Positions 51,787-60,633 of a stretch of 64,000 bases of DNA are shown one piece after another. Source of the DNA: Cacconaster sp045642485 (lineage in GTDB: Bacteria; Bacteroidota; Bacteroidia; Bacteroidales; UBA932). The number at the start of each line of letters is the position of its first letter. The first letter of the stretch is position 1. Location: positions 1-64,000 of the forward strand of contig JAZUIV010000052.1 in assembly GCA_045642485.1 (NCBI GenBank). Direction: 5' to 3'. The translations under genes and the position numbers were made by a program. The notes under the pieces were generated by a model, which was not told the origin of the DNA, did not search any database, and was given only the letters and a program-made list of their open reading frames with translations.

Positions 51787-53499
51787 CTAACTGAGTTTGT
51801 CTCCGTTCATCGAAATCAGGAATTCTTCGTTGTTCTGAGTCTTTTCCATACGGGTCTTGATGAACTCCATCGCCTCAATGGAAGTCATATCAGCAAGATA
51901 GTTGCGAAGAATCCAAATGCGGTTGATATATTCGGGATTGTAGAGAAGGTCGTCGCGGCGAGTCGAACTGAGAGTTACGTCAACTGCCGGGAATATCCTT
52001 CTGTTGGAGAGCTTGCGGTCAAGCTGAAGTTCAAGGTTTCCTGTGCCCTTGAACTCCTCGAAAATCACGTCGTCCATCTTGGAACCGGTCTCGGTGAGGG
52101 CGGTGGCAAGAATCGTGAGGGAACCGCCTCCCTCTATGTTTCGCGCGGCACCGAAGAAACGCTTCGGCTTGTGCAGGGCATTGGCATCGACACCACCGGA
52201 AAGGACTTTGCCGGAAGCGGGCTGCACCGTATTGAATGCACGCGCCAGCCTGGTGATGGAATCGAGCAGAATCACCACATCGTGGCCGCACTCAACAAGG
52301 CGCTTAGCCTTCTCGAGAACCATATTGGCCACCTTGACGTGATGGTCTGCAGGTTCGTCGAAGGTGGATGCGATAACCTCCGCCTTGACGCTGCGCTGCA
52401 TATCGGTCACCTCTTCGGGACGTTCGTCAATCAGAAGGACTATCATATAGACCTCGGGGTGGTTGTCTGCGATGGCATTGGCTATATCCTTGAGCAGAAC
52501 AGTCTTACCGGTCTTGGGCTGAGCCACGATCAATCCTCTCTGACCTTTTCCGATAGGAGTGAACATATCCACAACGCGGATTGAGATGTTCGAATTATGG
52601 CCATGGCCGGTGATGTTGAATTTCTCATCAGGGAAAAGAGGCGTCAGGAAGTCGAACGGAACGCGGTCCCTGATGAACTCGGGAGTCCTGCCATTGATAC
52701 CGGTCACCTTCACGAGAGGGAAATATTTGTCGCCTTCACGGGGAGGACGGATTTCACCCAGGATGGTATCGCCCGTCTTCAGCGCGTACATCTTGATTTG
52801 ACTCTGGGAGACGTATATATCGTCCGGAGATGTCAGATAGTTGTAGTCGGAGGAGCGGAGAAATCCGTAACCGTCGGGCATAATCTCCAGGACACCGGTA
52901 GCCTCCACGATACCCTCAAATTCAATCTTGGGAGGCTTGGGGGCCTGAGGTTGCTGGGCGGGTTGTTGGGCGGGTTGCTGTGATGCCTGCGCGGGCGCGG
53001 GCTGAGGAGCGGGCTTCACGGGAGCCTGCACCTGCGGAGCCTGCACTTCGCTCTTTTCCTCAGTCTGCTTCGTCTCCTTCCCTATCCTCTTCCTCGGAGT
53101 TCTGGTCTTGGGGGCCTTCTGCTCCTCAGGTGCCTTCACGGGTTCTTCAGGTACGGAAGGGGCCGCCTTCTCAGGAGCGGGCTTCTCCTCACTCTTAGCC
53201 TCGGCGGCACGTGGCTTCCTACCGCGTTTCTTAGGCTTTTCCGTCTTTTCTTCCGCCGTTTCGGAATCCTTTGCGGGAGTTTCGGCCACTACCTTTTCAG
53301 CCAGCGGCTCGGACGATTTCACAACTTTCTTTTTCGTCTTTCTGGTGGGGCGTTCGCTGGTCTGAACAGCCTGCTCGTCCAGAATAACGTATATCAAATC
53401 TTCAGCCTTGATTGATTCGGGCTTCTTAATCTTCAAACTTTTAGCGATGGCAATCAAGTCTTCCTGACTTTTGCTCTGCAATTCTTCTTTGTCGTACAT
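51787..53499 (-). CDS. rho: Transcription termination factor Rho with disordered insert
   Basis: A 570-residue hexameric RNA helicase. The N-terminal Rho_N helices (1-42) are followed by a long disordered stretch (about 43-190) rich in Lys, Glu, Pro, Ala and Gln, including KKRGRKPRAAE and a QQPAQQPAQQP tract. Then comes the RNA-binding domain (GVLEIMPDGYGFLRSSDYNY) and the ATPase with P-loop VAQPKTGKTVLLKDI and Walker B VVILLDSITRLARAFN. E. coli Rho (419 residues) lacks the insert. In Bacteroides thetaiotaomicron a similar insert drives condensate formation. A promoter match lies at 53557-53587. Confidence 0.96.
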   Translation of the reverse strand: MYDKEELQSKSQEDLIAIAKSLKIKKPESIKAEDLIYVILDEQAVQTSERPTRKTKKKVVKSSEPLAEKVVAETPAKDSETAEEKTEKPKKRGRKPRAAEAKSEEKPAPEKAAPSVPEEPVKAPEEQKAPKTRTPRKRIGKETKQTEEKSEVQAPQVQAPVKPAPQPAPAQASQQPAQQPAQQPQAPKPPKIEFEGIVEATGVLEIMPDGYGFLRSSDYNYLTSPDDIYVSQSQIKMYALKTGDTILGEIRPPREGDKYFPLVKVTGINGRTPEFIRDRVPFDFLTPLFPDEKFNITGHGHNSNISIRVVDMFTPIGKGQRGLIVAQPKTGKTVLLKDIANAIADNHPEVYMIVLLIDERPEEVTDMQRSVKAEVIASTFDEPADHHVKVANMVLEKAKRLVECGHDVVILLDSITRLARAFNTVQPASGKVLSGGVDANALHKPKRFFGAARNIEGGGSLTILATALTETGSKMDDVIFEEFKGTGNLELQLDRKLSNRRIFPAVDVTLSSTRRDDLLYNPEYINRIWILRNYLADMTSIEAMEFIKTRMEKTQNNEEFLISMNGDKLS

Positions 53500-53556
53500 A
53501 TAATAATATAGGAAATCTGCCGTCAGTAAACTCCGGCTTCATTTTGGATATCGATG

Positions 53557-53587
53557 CAAAGTTAGCACAAAAAACGAGATATTCAAG
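53557..53587 (-). promoter_or_regulatory. Promoter of rho - rpe
   Basis: On the minus strand CTTG (53587-53584) and TAACTTTG (53564-53557) are 19 bases apart, matching the Bacteroidota promoter consensus except for one base of the first box. It lies between the lptD-like stop and rho, giving rho its own start about 60 bases downstream. Confidence 0.7.
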
Positions 53588-53617
53588 AGTCCGCTCCGAA
53601 AAATACGAAACAGATTC

Positions 53618-56347
53618 CTATCTCTGGTTATTATCCCAGAAGCTGGCAGATTTCTTGAACTGGAGCAGATCCGAAAGGCCGGAAGCTTTAGCCGCTATTC
53701 TGAAACTCCAGCTTTCCCATTGGCCGTTAGGCACCCAGGATACTGATATGGCAAAGCAATGAAGGTCATATGTCGCTGAAACCTGAGTGGTGCTCAACTT
53801 CATCGCAGTAATGTCGAATCCGGTGTTGATATTGGCGCTCAAGGCTTTGATGAACCGTATCTGACCGGATATTCCCAGAGTCTGCGTATGCTTGTTCTTT
53901 ACCAGCAGCTGATCGTTGGCATACTGGTAACTCTTCTGGTAGGAGTAACTGTAGTTAAGGCTCAACGACCAGGGGGCACTGGGGTTGGTATAGTATGTCC
54001 ATCCCCCCGGAATATACTCTCCTGTAAGGGGATGATAATATACCTTGGTATATGCATCATCGCTTTTCTGCCCGTCATTCCCCTTGAAACTGCCATCACC
54101 GCTTATTGACCAGGAAAGAGATGCGCTTGCATTGGTAAGCCTTGCCAGATGACCCGTCTTCACCACATTGAACGTATTGATTCTCTGTCCCCTCTCATTC
54201 ACCGCATAAGGGTCGAGAGTAAGGTTGCCGCTGATACCCAGTTTCCCAAATACAGTCGTACTTGCACTGACGGCTATATTGGAAAGTTTCAGGGAGTCTG
54301 CCAGGAAGTTGTATGAACCTCCGATATTCAACTGATCAATAAGTTTTACCTTTTCAGTGGATTTCTTCGGGTCCTTGGCCTCTTCGCTGTCAGGATCCAG
54401 CTTCTTCCGGACCTTTGCTTCGAGATTGTTTCCTATGGAGAAGGAAAGAGAAGCGGACTTGCCTTTTGACGGAGGGCCATAGATACCTCCCGAATATTTG
54501 TTGTATTCAACCGTTTTCTCCTCTCCCTTGGCATTCGTATAGACATAAGTGGTATATCCGTTGGCGGCCGTCCCCAACTCCGGTCTTCCGCTGAAACTGA
54601 CGGACGGGCTTATCATATGCCGGATAGCCTGAAGCCGCCCGCCTTTCCTCTTGAAATTGAAAGTACCGTAAATTCTGGTACTGACAGACAGACCGCCAGA
54701 ATATGTCTGGGTTATTCCGAAAGTGCTGAATTGATCTGTCTGCTTTGTCTCCACCTTGTCGGTTTCGGGATTGTACTCCATATACTGCGAACGGAAATAC
54801 CAGTTCATCCCATATGACAGATTCGGGCTGAAATTGAAATATTTCAGCAGGGTGAAAGCCGGAAGCCCTATTGAAAAATTGTGGGTCATCCCGTTCTGCA
54901 TCTTGTTCAGCAGATTCTTGTCGAGAGAGAAGTCTCTCGCCTTGAAATTCACCTTGTTCTGGAGAGTGGTGTTGTAGCTGAGCGATATGTCCTCATATAT
55001 CTTCGATTTGCCCACCTTGTTCTTGCGCTTGAACGGATAGAACCTGTTGACGGTGAAGGTGATGTTGGGCAATGTCACGGAATAGGAGCTGTCTCTGGAA
55101 TTCTGGTTATGCAGAGCGTTGACAGACAGACTCATACCACTCCAGGTCTTGGAATATGAGATGGATGAGGACATCTGGTTCTGGAGACCCTCGGTAATGC
55201 TGGAAGCATTGTATCTATTGTTTGAAGGGCTGGAGAAGTTGACGGATGCCCGGAAAGATGTTCCAGGCCTGGCCTTGGAATCCTGAGAGTGGTTCCACGC
55301 CAATCCGAAGTTCTTGGAGACATTGTAATCCTTGCTTCCTTTCTCACCGGTGACGTCGTTGGAATAGTTAACGGTGACGTTTCCGTCAAATTTGTATCTC
55401 TTCTTGTAGCGGGAAGTCACCCTTGTGGCCCAGGAACCGTACGTATAGAAATCGGCGGTCAGCGCCAAATCCATAAAATCCCCTATCACAAAAGAATATC
55501 CCAGGTCACGGAGATACATTCCGCGGGCCGCTTCCTCTCCATATGTGGGGATGAGGATTCCGCTCGCCCTGTCGGGCATATCGGGCACGAATCCGAAAGG
55601 CAGCACCAGCGGGACAGGGACATCGACGAAGACGGGATAGGCCGGGCCGAAGATGGTTTTCTGCTTCGGTTTGGTGATGACCTTCGCGGTGGTCATCTTG
55701 AGATAATAGTGGGGATGCTCCGCATCGCACACCGTATATTTTCCTCCGGATATGTTGATGGACTGGTCCGGCATCATCTTGAGGTTATCTCCCTTGATTT
55801 TGCCCTGATCCTGCTGCGTGTCCATATTCTTGATCTTCGCCTTGCGGGAGGTGAAATTATAGAACACTTCATCCATTTCATACTGCTGGTTCCCCTGCCT
55901 CATGACCGGACGGCCGATCAGCTCATTCGTGATTGTATCACGCGTCCCCCTCGCATAGACAACGTTCAATTCGGTGTTGTAGGACATATAGTCCGCCGTC
56001 AGCTCCATATCCTCGTATTTGGCGGTCACCTCTCCGAAATAGTAGATGATGTTCTTTTCCGGGTCCTCTATCACGGAATCCCTTGCCGTGGAGAAAGCCG
56101 GCCTCTCCAGCATCCCCCCTGAAGACTCCTGCGAAGCCGCCGCCACTGCCGTGGAGTCCACAATCCCCACACCGACGGAATCGGCTGCCGCAAACTCAGC
56201 CGAATCAATCGGAGTGAGTATGACGGTATCCTTCAGAGCGGCTCTGGCGAGAAGTTCCGTACGGGCCGCTCCGGCATTCCTGATGAATGATGAATCACGT
56301 ATCTGGGCGCTTGAAACAAACGATGATACAAGCGTCAAAATAATCAT
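53618..56347 (-). CDS. lptD: LptD/OstA-like outer-membrane LPS assembly protein
   Basis: A roughly 909-residue outer-membrane protein with a signal peptide (MIILTLVSSFVSSA). The N-terminal OstA-type beta-jellyroll (KNIIYYFGEVTAKYEDMELTADYMSYNTELNVVYARG) is followed by PVPLVLPFGFVPDMPDRASGILIPTYGEEAARG, a conserved block of LptD-like proteins, and a long beta-barrel with many aromatic strands ending in YDLHCFAISVSWVPNGQWESWSFRI. Such proteins insert lipopolysaccharide into the outer leaflet. The frame runs to 56371; the ATG at 56347 is preferred because it begins the signal. It is divergent from the amidase gene. Confidence 0.87.
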   Translation of the reverse strand: MIILTLVSSFVSSAQIRDSSFIRNAGAARTELLARAALKDTVILTPIDSAEFAAADSVGVGIVDSTAVAAASQESSGGMLERPAFSTARDSVIEDPEKNIIYYFGEVTAKYEDMELTADYMSYNTELNVVYARGTRDTITNELIGRPVMRQGNQQYEMDEVFYNFTSRKAKIKNMDTQQDQGKIKGDNLKMMPDQSINISGGKYTVCDAEHPHYYLKMTTAKVITKPKQKTIFGPAYPVFVDVPVPLVLPFGFVPDMPDRASGILIPTYGEEAARGMYLRDLGYSFVIGDFMDLALTADFYTYGSWATRVTSRYKKRYKFDGNVTVNYSNDVTGEKGSKDYNVSKNFGLAWNHSQDSKARPGTSFRASVNFSSPSNNRYNASSITEGLQNQMSSSISYSKTWSGMSLSVNALHNQNSRDSSYSVTLPNITFTVNRFYPFKRKNKVGKSKIYEDISLSYNTTLQNKVNFKARDFSLDKNLLNKMQNGMTHNFSIGLPAFTLLKYFNFSPNLSYGMNWYFRSQYMEYNPETDKVETKQTDQFSTFGITQTYSGGLSVSTRIYGTFNFKRKGGRLQAIRHMISPSVSFSGRPELGTAANGYTTYVYTNAKGEEKTVEYNKYSGGIYGPPSKGKSASLSFSIGNNLEAKVRKKLDPDSEEAKDPKKSTEKVKLIDQLNIGGSYNFLADSLKLSNIAVSASTTVFGKLGISGNLTLDPYAVNERGQRINTFNVVKTGHLARLTNASASLSWSISGDGSFKGNDGQKSDDAYTKVYYHPLTGEYIPGGWTYYTNPSAPWSLSLNYSYSYQKSYQYANDQLLVKNKHTQTLGISGQIRFIKALSANINTGFDITAMKLSTTQVSATYDLHCFAISVSWVPNGQWESWSFRIAAKASGLSDLLQFKKSASFWDNNQR

Positions 56348-56421
56348 TATGCAGCAATGCCTGTGCAACATTTTTTGTATATTTGCAAAAGTGCGAATTT
56401 AGTAAAAAAAACCTAAACCCA

Positions 56422-57489
56422 ATGCTTTTTAGGCTGAAACGGTGCTTTGCCATTTCAATAATCGTTCCATTCTTTTTGATTGGCACCCCCTCCCTCGCGG
56501 AGACAACCTCCTCCGTCAGATTGAAGACCGTCGTGATTGACGCGGGGCACGGGGGGCACGATCCCGGCACAGTCTCTCCCGACAAAAAAATCAAGGAAAG
56601 TTCCATCAATCTTGACATCGCCCTCACCCTGGGACGCAAGATTGAGGAGAAATTCCCCGACGTCAAGGTCCTCTACACGAGGAAAAAGGACGTTTTCATC
56701 CCCCTGGCATCCAGAGCCGACATAGCAAACCGGAATCACGCCGACCTGTTCATATCCATTCACGTCAATTCTGTAAAGAAAGGATCCAATGCCAGAGGAG
56801 TGGAAACATTCGTGATGGGTACCGACAAAAGCGCATCCAATATGGAAGTGTGCAAGCGGGAGAATTCCGTGATTCTGCTTGAAGAGGATTACACCACTAC
56901 ATACCAGGGATTCAACCCCGACAATGCCGAATCATACATCTTCTTCAATCTGATGCAGAATGCCTCCTTCGAACAGAGCATCTCAATGGCTTCACTCATT
57001 CAGCAGCAATCCCAAAAAGGGCCCATCACAGTGAGCCGCGGCATCAAACAGGCCCCGATTCTGGTCCTGTGGAGAACCACAATGCCGGCCGTATTGGTTG
57101 AGGTCGGTTTCCTGTCAAACCCCTCTGACCGTAAAATCCTCTCGACAAAAGCCAACAGGGACAAGATAGCAGGCAACATCTTCAATGCATTCTGTTCCTT
57201 CAAGGAGCAATACGACAGCGATCTTCCGGCGGATGACGTTCAAAGAAGCCAGGCATCCCCGAAAACCGACGTCGGAGCCGGCAAAGTGTGGCGCATCCAG
57301 TTTTTCGTCTCCAAAAGCAACTTCAATGAAGGAGCCTCGCAATTCAAGGGGCTGAAAAAAGTCGACAAAGTGAAGGAAAACGGCGTTTACAAATATTCAG
57401 TTGGCAAGTACTCCTCAAAGGCGGATGCTGTCTCCGAACTTAACGCTGTCAAGAAGATTTTTCCCGACGCTTACATAGTGTTCAGATGA
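56422..57489 (+). CDS. N-acetylmuramoyl-L-alanine amidase with SPOR domain
   Basis: A 355-residue periplasmic amidase_3 enzyme that cleaves peptide from glycan in the cell wall. Signal peptide: MLFRLKRCFAISIIVPFFLI to PSLA. Zinc ligands lie in VVIDAGHGGHDPGT, SSINLDIALTL and DLFISIHVNS; the catalytic Glu is in AVLVEVGFLSNP. A C-terminal SPOR domain (about 280-355, VWRIQFFVSKSNF to FPDAYIVFR) targets it to the septum. The ATG at 56422 is chosen because TATATTTG at 56378-56385 looks like the -7 box, so the earlier in-frame TTG at 56383 would not be transcribed. Confidence 0.93.
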   Translation: MLFRLKRCFAISIIVPFFLIGTPSLAETTSSVRLKTVVIDAGHGGHDPGTVSPDKKIKESSINLDIALTLGRKIEEKFPDVKVLYTRKKDVFIPLASRADIANRNHADLFISIHVNSVKKGSNARGVETFVMGTDKSASNMEVCKRENSVILLEEDYTTTYQGFNPDNAESYIFFNLMQNASFEQSISMASLIQQQSQKGPITVSRGIKQAPILVLWRTTMPAVLVEVGFLSNPSDRKILSTKANRDKIAGNIFNAFCSFKEQYDSDLPADDVQRSQASPKTDVGAGKVWRIQFFVSKSNFNEGASQFKGLKKVDKVKENGVYKYSVGKYSSKADAVSELNAVKKIFPDAYIVFR

Positions 57490-57736
57490 TCATTATTGAG
57501 CCGAATTTTTAACGATATATCTATCAGACGATTACAGAAAAATTAAAAGTATCTTATTGATTTTCAGCGTGTTGTATTTTTTAAATATTTTTTATGTTGA
57601 AAATTAGGCACTTGTGATTTTTCTTAAAAAAACAAGAGAAAAAAAATTTTTTTATCACAATTTTATTCTCAATTTTGTATCGGTTCAAACGGGGAGAATA
57701 CCTTGAACGGACCGACGAATTCAATCAACTTTTTAG
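57490..57736. other. AT-rich gap before dnaA, possible oriC or promoter
   Basis: These 247 bases are much richer in A and T than the rest, with long A and T runs (57630-57660) and no open frame. One TTATCACA stands at 57653-57660, similar to but not matching the DnaA box TTATCCACA. No cluster of boxes is seen. The region must hold the dnaA promoter, yet no clear TTTG/TAnnTTTG pair was found. It could be part of a replication origin or only a long leader. Confidence 0.35.
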
Positions 57737-59176
57737 ATGAAAAAGCAAAACCACACAGAAGTATGGGATAGGTGTATGTCTGTCTTCCGGGACAACATCC
57801 CTTCCAGCAAAGCCTTCTCCACCTGGTTTTCCCCCATCAAGCCGATATCGCTCGAAGGGGACACTTTCACCATTGAAGTTCCTTCGGATTTTTTCCGCGA
57901 ATACCTCGAAGAAAATTATCTCGAACTGATGGGCGCAGTCCTTCGTCGCGAGATAGGTCCCAACGTCAAGCTTGTATATAAAGTCAAATTGCTGACCGGA
58001 GTCTCCACAACCGAGAACTCCAGACGCAGAGGAAACTACCGCAACGCGGAGATTCCAATCCCCGATGCCGCAGCAAGATACGCAGGAAACCCCTACGCGA
58101 TTCCCGGCATCAAACAGTTGGAGATTGACCCCTGCCTCAACCGTCAGTACAATTTCGACGATTTCATAGAAGGTGACTGCAACCGTCTCGGCAGAGCCGC
58201 CGGATTGAGCATTTCGGACAAGCCGGGCAAGAGCACATTCAACCCCCTCTTCATATACGGAGGTCCCGGTCTGGGCAAGACTCACCTCGCACAGGCCATC
58301 GGAATCGCCGTCAAGGAGAAACACCCTGAGAAAGTGGTGCTCTACGTTACGGCAAACACTTTCCAGAACCAATATATGAACGCTGCCTGCAGCGCCAAAT
58401 CCGGACACGACGGTAACAAAGTCGCAGATTTCCTCAGGTTCTATCAACTTATAGACCTCCTGATCATCGACGACGTTCACGAATTTGCGGACAAAAAAGG
58501 CACACAGGGCGCATTCTTCCACATATTCAACTATCTCCACCAGAGTGGGAAACAGCTCATTCTCACCTCCGACAAGCCTCCCGTAGAATTGCAGGGACTG
58601 GAGCAGAGATTGTTGTCCCGTTTCAAATGGGGGCTTTCAGCGGAATTGCTTCCACCCTCATACGACACCCGCCTGGCTATCCTGAAGGCAAAATGCCACA
58701 GAGAGGGAGTGGAGGTCAGCGACGACATTCTCTCCTACATAGCACACAACGTCAAGAACAACATACGAGAGTTGGAAGGGACTCTTTTCTCCCTGATTGC
58801 GAACGCCACCTTCAACCAGAAGAGCATCACTCTCTCTTTGGCCCGCAACCTTGTCGAGAAGATTGTCACCGAGCCTCAGGTCGACATCTCCATCCCCAAA
58901 ATCCAGAATGCCGTTTGCCAATATTTCGGCATTTCAGAAGAACTCTTCATATCGAAGACACGCAAGCGCGAGATTGTCCAGGCTCGACAGATAGCAATGT
59001 ATCTGAGCAGGAACCTCACGAAGACCTCTCTGGCCTCAATCGGAGAGATTCTCGGCGGGAAAGACCACGCGACTGTCCTTCACGCCTGCAACACTGTCAA
59101 TGACCTCATCGACACCGACCGCAACTTCAGGTCCTACGTCCACGACATCGAGCGCATGCTCAACAATGTGGACTAG
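57737..59176 (+). CDS. dnaA: Chromosomal replication initiator DnaA
   Basis: A 479-residue AAA+ initiator. Domain I (1-90) starts WDRCMSVFRDNIPSSKAFST; domain III has Walker A YGGPGLGKTHLAQAIG, Walker B LLIIDDVHEFADKKGTQGAFF and sensor II; domain IV has the DNA-binding signature GGKDHATVLHACNTVNDLI. DnaA opens the replication origin. The neighbours are a cell-wall amidase and pepD rather than dnaN and recF, a departure from the classical order that is frequent in Bacteroidota. The ATG at 57737 follows a 247-base AT-rich gap. Confidence 0.97.
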   Translation: MKKQNHTEVWDRCMSVFRDNIPSSKAFSTWFSPIKPISLEGDTFTIEVPSDFFREYLEENYLELMGAVLRREIGPNVKLVYKVKLLTGVSTTENSRRRGNYRNAEIPIPDAAARYAGNPYAIPGIKQLEIDPCLNRQYNFDDFIEGDCNRLGRAAGLSISDKPGKSTFNPLFIYGGPGLGKTHLAQAIGIAVKEKHPEKVVLYVTANTFQNQYMNAACSAKSGHDGNKVADFLRFYQLIDLLIIDDVHEFADKKGTQGAFFHIFNYLHQSGKQLILTSDKPPVELQGLEQRLLSRFKWGLSAELLPPSYDTRLAILKAKCHREGVEVSDDILSYIAHNVKNNIRELEGTLFSLIANATFNQKSITLSLARNLVEKIVTEPQVDISIPKIQNAVCQYFGISEELFISKTRKREIVQARQIAMYLSRNLTKTSLASIGEILGGKDHATVLHACNTVNDLIDTDRNFRSYVHDIERMLNNVD

Positions 59177-59202
59177 AAAGCCGCCTAAAACCATACACAT
59201 CT

Positions 59203-60633
59203 ATGACCGCAGAAAAAGTACTCTCATTTTTCAGTGAGATTACCCGCATTCCCCGTGAATCGGGCCACGAAGAAAAAATCACGGAATATCTTTGCGAATA
59301 TGCCAGGCAAAGGGGGCTTGCCCACAAAGTGGACAGGAGCGGAAACGTAGTAATAACGGCTCCCGCGACACCGGGATACGAAGACCGCCCCACCGTGATT
59401 CTGCAGGGCCATACCGATATGGTCTGCGAAAAGGAAGCGGGCTATGATTTTGATTTCGCCAAAGACCCGATTGAATATACAATAGAGAACGGCTGGATGG
59501 TCGCTCATCACACGACCCTCGGCGCCGACAACGGAATCGGCATTGCCACAGCTCTCGCGATTATGGATGACAGCACCATTGTTCACCCCCGTTTGGAATG
59601 CCTTTTCACCACCTCGGAGGAGACAGGCCTTGACGGAGCGCGCGGGCTGAAAGCCGATATGCTTACAGGAAAGATTCTCATCAATCTGGACGATGAAGAC
59701 GAGGGCTATTTCTGCGTGGGCTGTGCCGGCGGAATGGATGTTGTCGGAACTTTCAGATACCTTCCCAAAAAACCGCTGAGAGGCTCTGTCGTATCACGCT
59801 TCACCATTGACGGAGGTCTGGGGGGCCACAGCGGGGACGACATTGACAAGAACAGAATCAATGCCGTACAGCAGGCGGCCAGGTTCGTCAACATTGCAAT
59901 GCGTTTCAACGTTGACCTTTGCAGCATACAGGCCGGCAACAAACGGAACGCAATAGCAAGGAGCGCTGAGATAATCCTCGCCATCCCGGCCCGCAATGAA
60001 GACAAAGTCATCGAAGCGTTCAACACGTTCACTTCCAACTTGAAAAATGAATTCGCCCTGTCCGATCCCGGTCTTACATTCAAGGCGGAACCCATCAGTT
60101 GGAGAGGGGACGCCATCGATCGTCGAAGCGCCCACAAACTGATAAAATCTCTTCTGGCCATCCCCCACGGAGTAATCAATATGAGCGATGCCATCCCCGG
60201 GCTCATCGAGACCTCGACCAACCTTGCTTCCGTAGCTATGACGGCAGGGCACAAAATCACTGTCTGCAATATGCTCCGCAGTTCCGTAAACAGCGAAAAG
60301 GAATTCCTTGCCGAACGCATAACAGCCGTGTTCGAAATGGCCGGAGCAAAAGTGAATTGTTCCGACGGCTACCCCGGATGGCAGCCCAACCTGAACTCAC
60401 ACATAAAAGATGTGTGCGTGGATTCCTACAAGAAGCTCTTCGGTAAGGAACCCGTCGTACGCGCCATCCACGCAGGGCTTGAATGCGGCCTCTTCACCGA
60501 AAAATTCCCGGATATGGATATGATTGCATTCGGCCCCACATTGCGCGGAGTACACGCACCGGGCGAAAGACTGGACCTGGCTTCGCTTGACCGCTTCTAC
60601 ACCGTCCTTCAGGATGTGCTAAAGAGCCTTTAA
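59203..60633 (+). CDS. pepD: Aminoacyl-histidine dipeptidase (PepD, M20)
   Basis: A 476-residue cytoplasmic dinuclear zinc peptidase. Metal and catalytic residues are visible in ILQGHTDMVCEKEAG, LGADNGIGIATALAIM, FTTSEETGLDGARGL and ATEHisidine-type C-terminal residues near AFGPTLRGVHAPGERL. It follows the PepD-specific layout, with a long lid domain (about 200-390). It removes amino acids from Xaa-His and other dipeptides. It begins 26 bases after dnaA. Its end overlaps the convergent clpX gene by 15 bases. Confidence 0.94.
   Translation: MTAEKVLSFFSEITRIPRESGHEEKITEYLCEYARQRGLAHKVDRSGNVVITAPATPGYEDRPTVILQGHTDMVCEKEAGYDFDFAKDPIEYTIENGWMVAHHTTLGADNGIGIATALAIMDDSTIVHPRLECLFTTSEETGLDGARGLKADMLTGKILINLDDEDEGYFCVGCAGGMDVVGTFRYLPKKPLRGSVVSRFTIDGGLGGHSGDDIDKNRINAVQQAARFVNIAMRFNVDLCSIQAGNKRNAIARSAEIILAIPARNEDKVIEAFNTFTSNLKNEFALSDPGLTFKAEPISWRGDAIDRRSAHKLIKSLLAIPHGVINMSDAIPGLIETSTNLASVAMTAGHKITVCNMLRSSVNSEKEFLAERITAVFEMAGAKVNCSDGYPGWQPNLNSHIKDVCVDSYKKLFGKEPVVRAIHAGLECGLFTEKFPDMDMIAFGPTLRGVHAPGERLDLASLDRFYTVLQDVLKSL

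Noticed and set aside
51757..52584. 275-codon plus-strand open frame
   Set aside because: Antisense to rho; rho ATPase motifs are intact on the minus strand.
52930..53000. Short tandem repeats that resemble a CRISPR-like or satellite array
   Set aside because: They encode the QQPAQQPAQQP tract of Rho in frame; no spacers and no cas genes.
55289..56122. 277-codon plus-strand open frame
   Set aside because: Antisense to the lptD-like gene; no start signals, histidine-rich shadow.
57490..57736. Definite oriC call
   Set aside because: Only one near-match to a DnaA box was seen and GC skew cannot be computed here, so it is kept as a low-confidence region.
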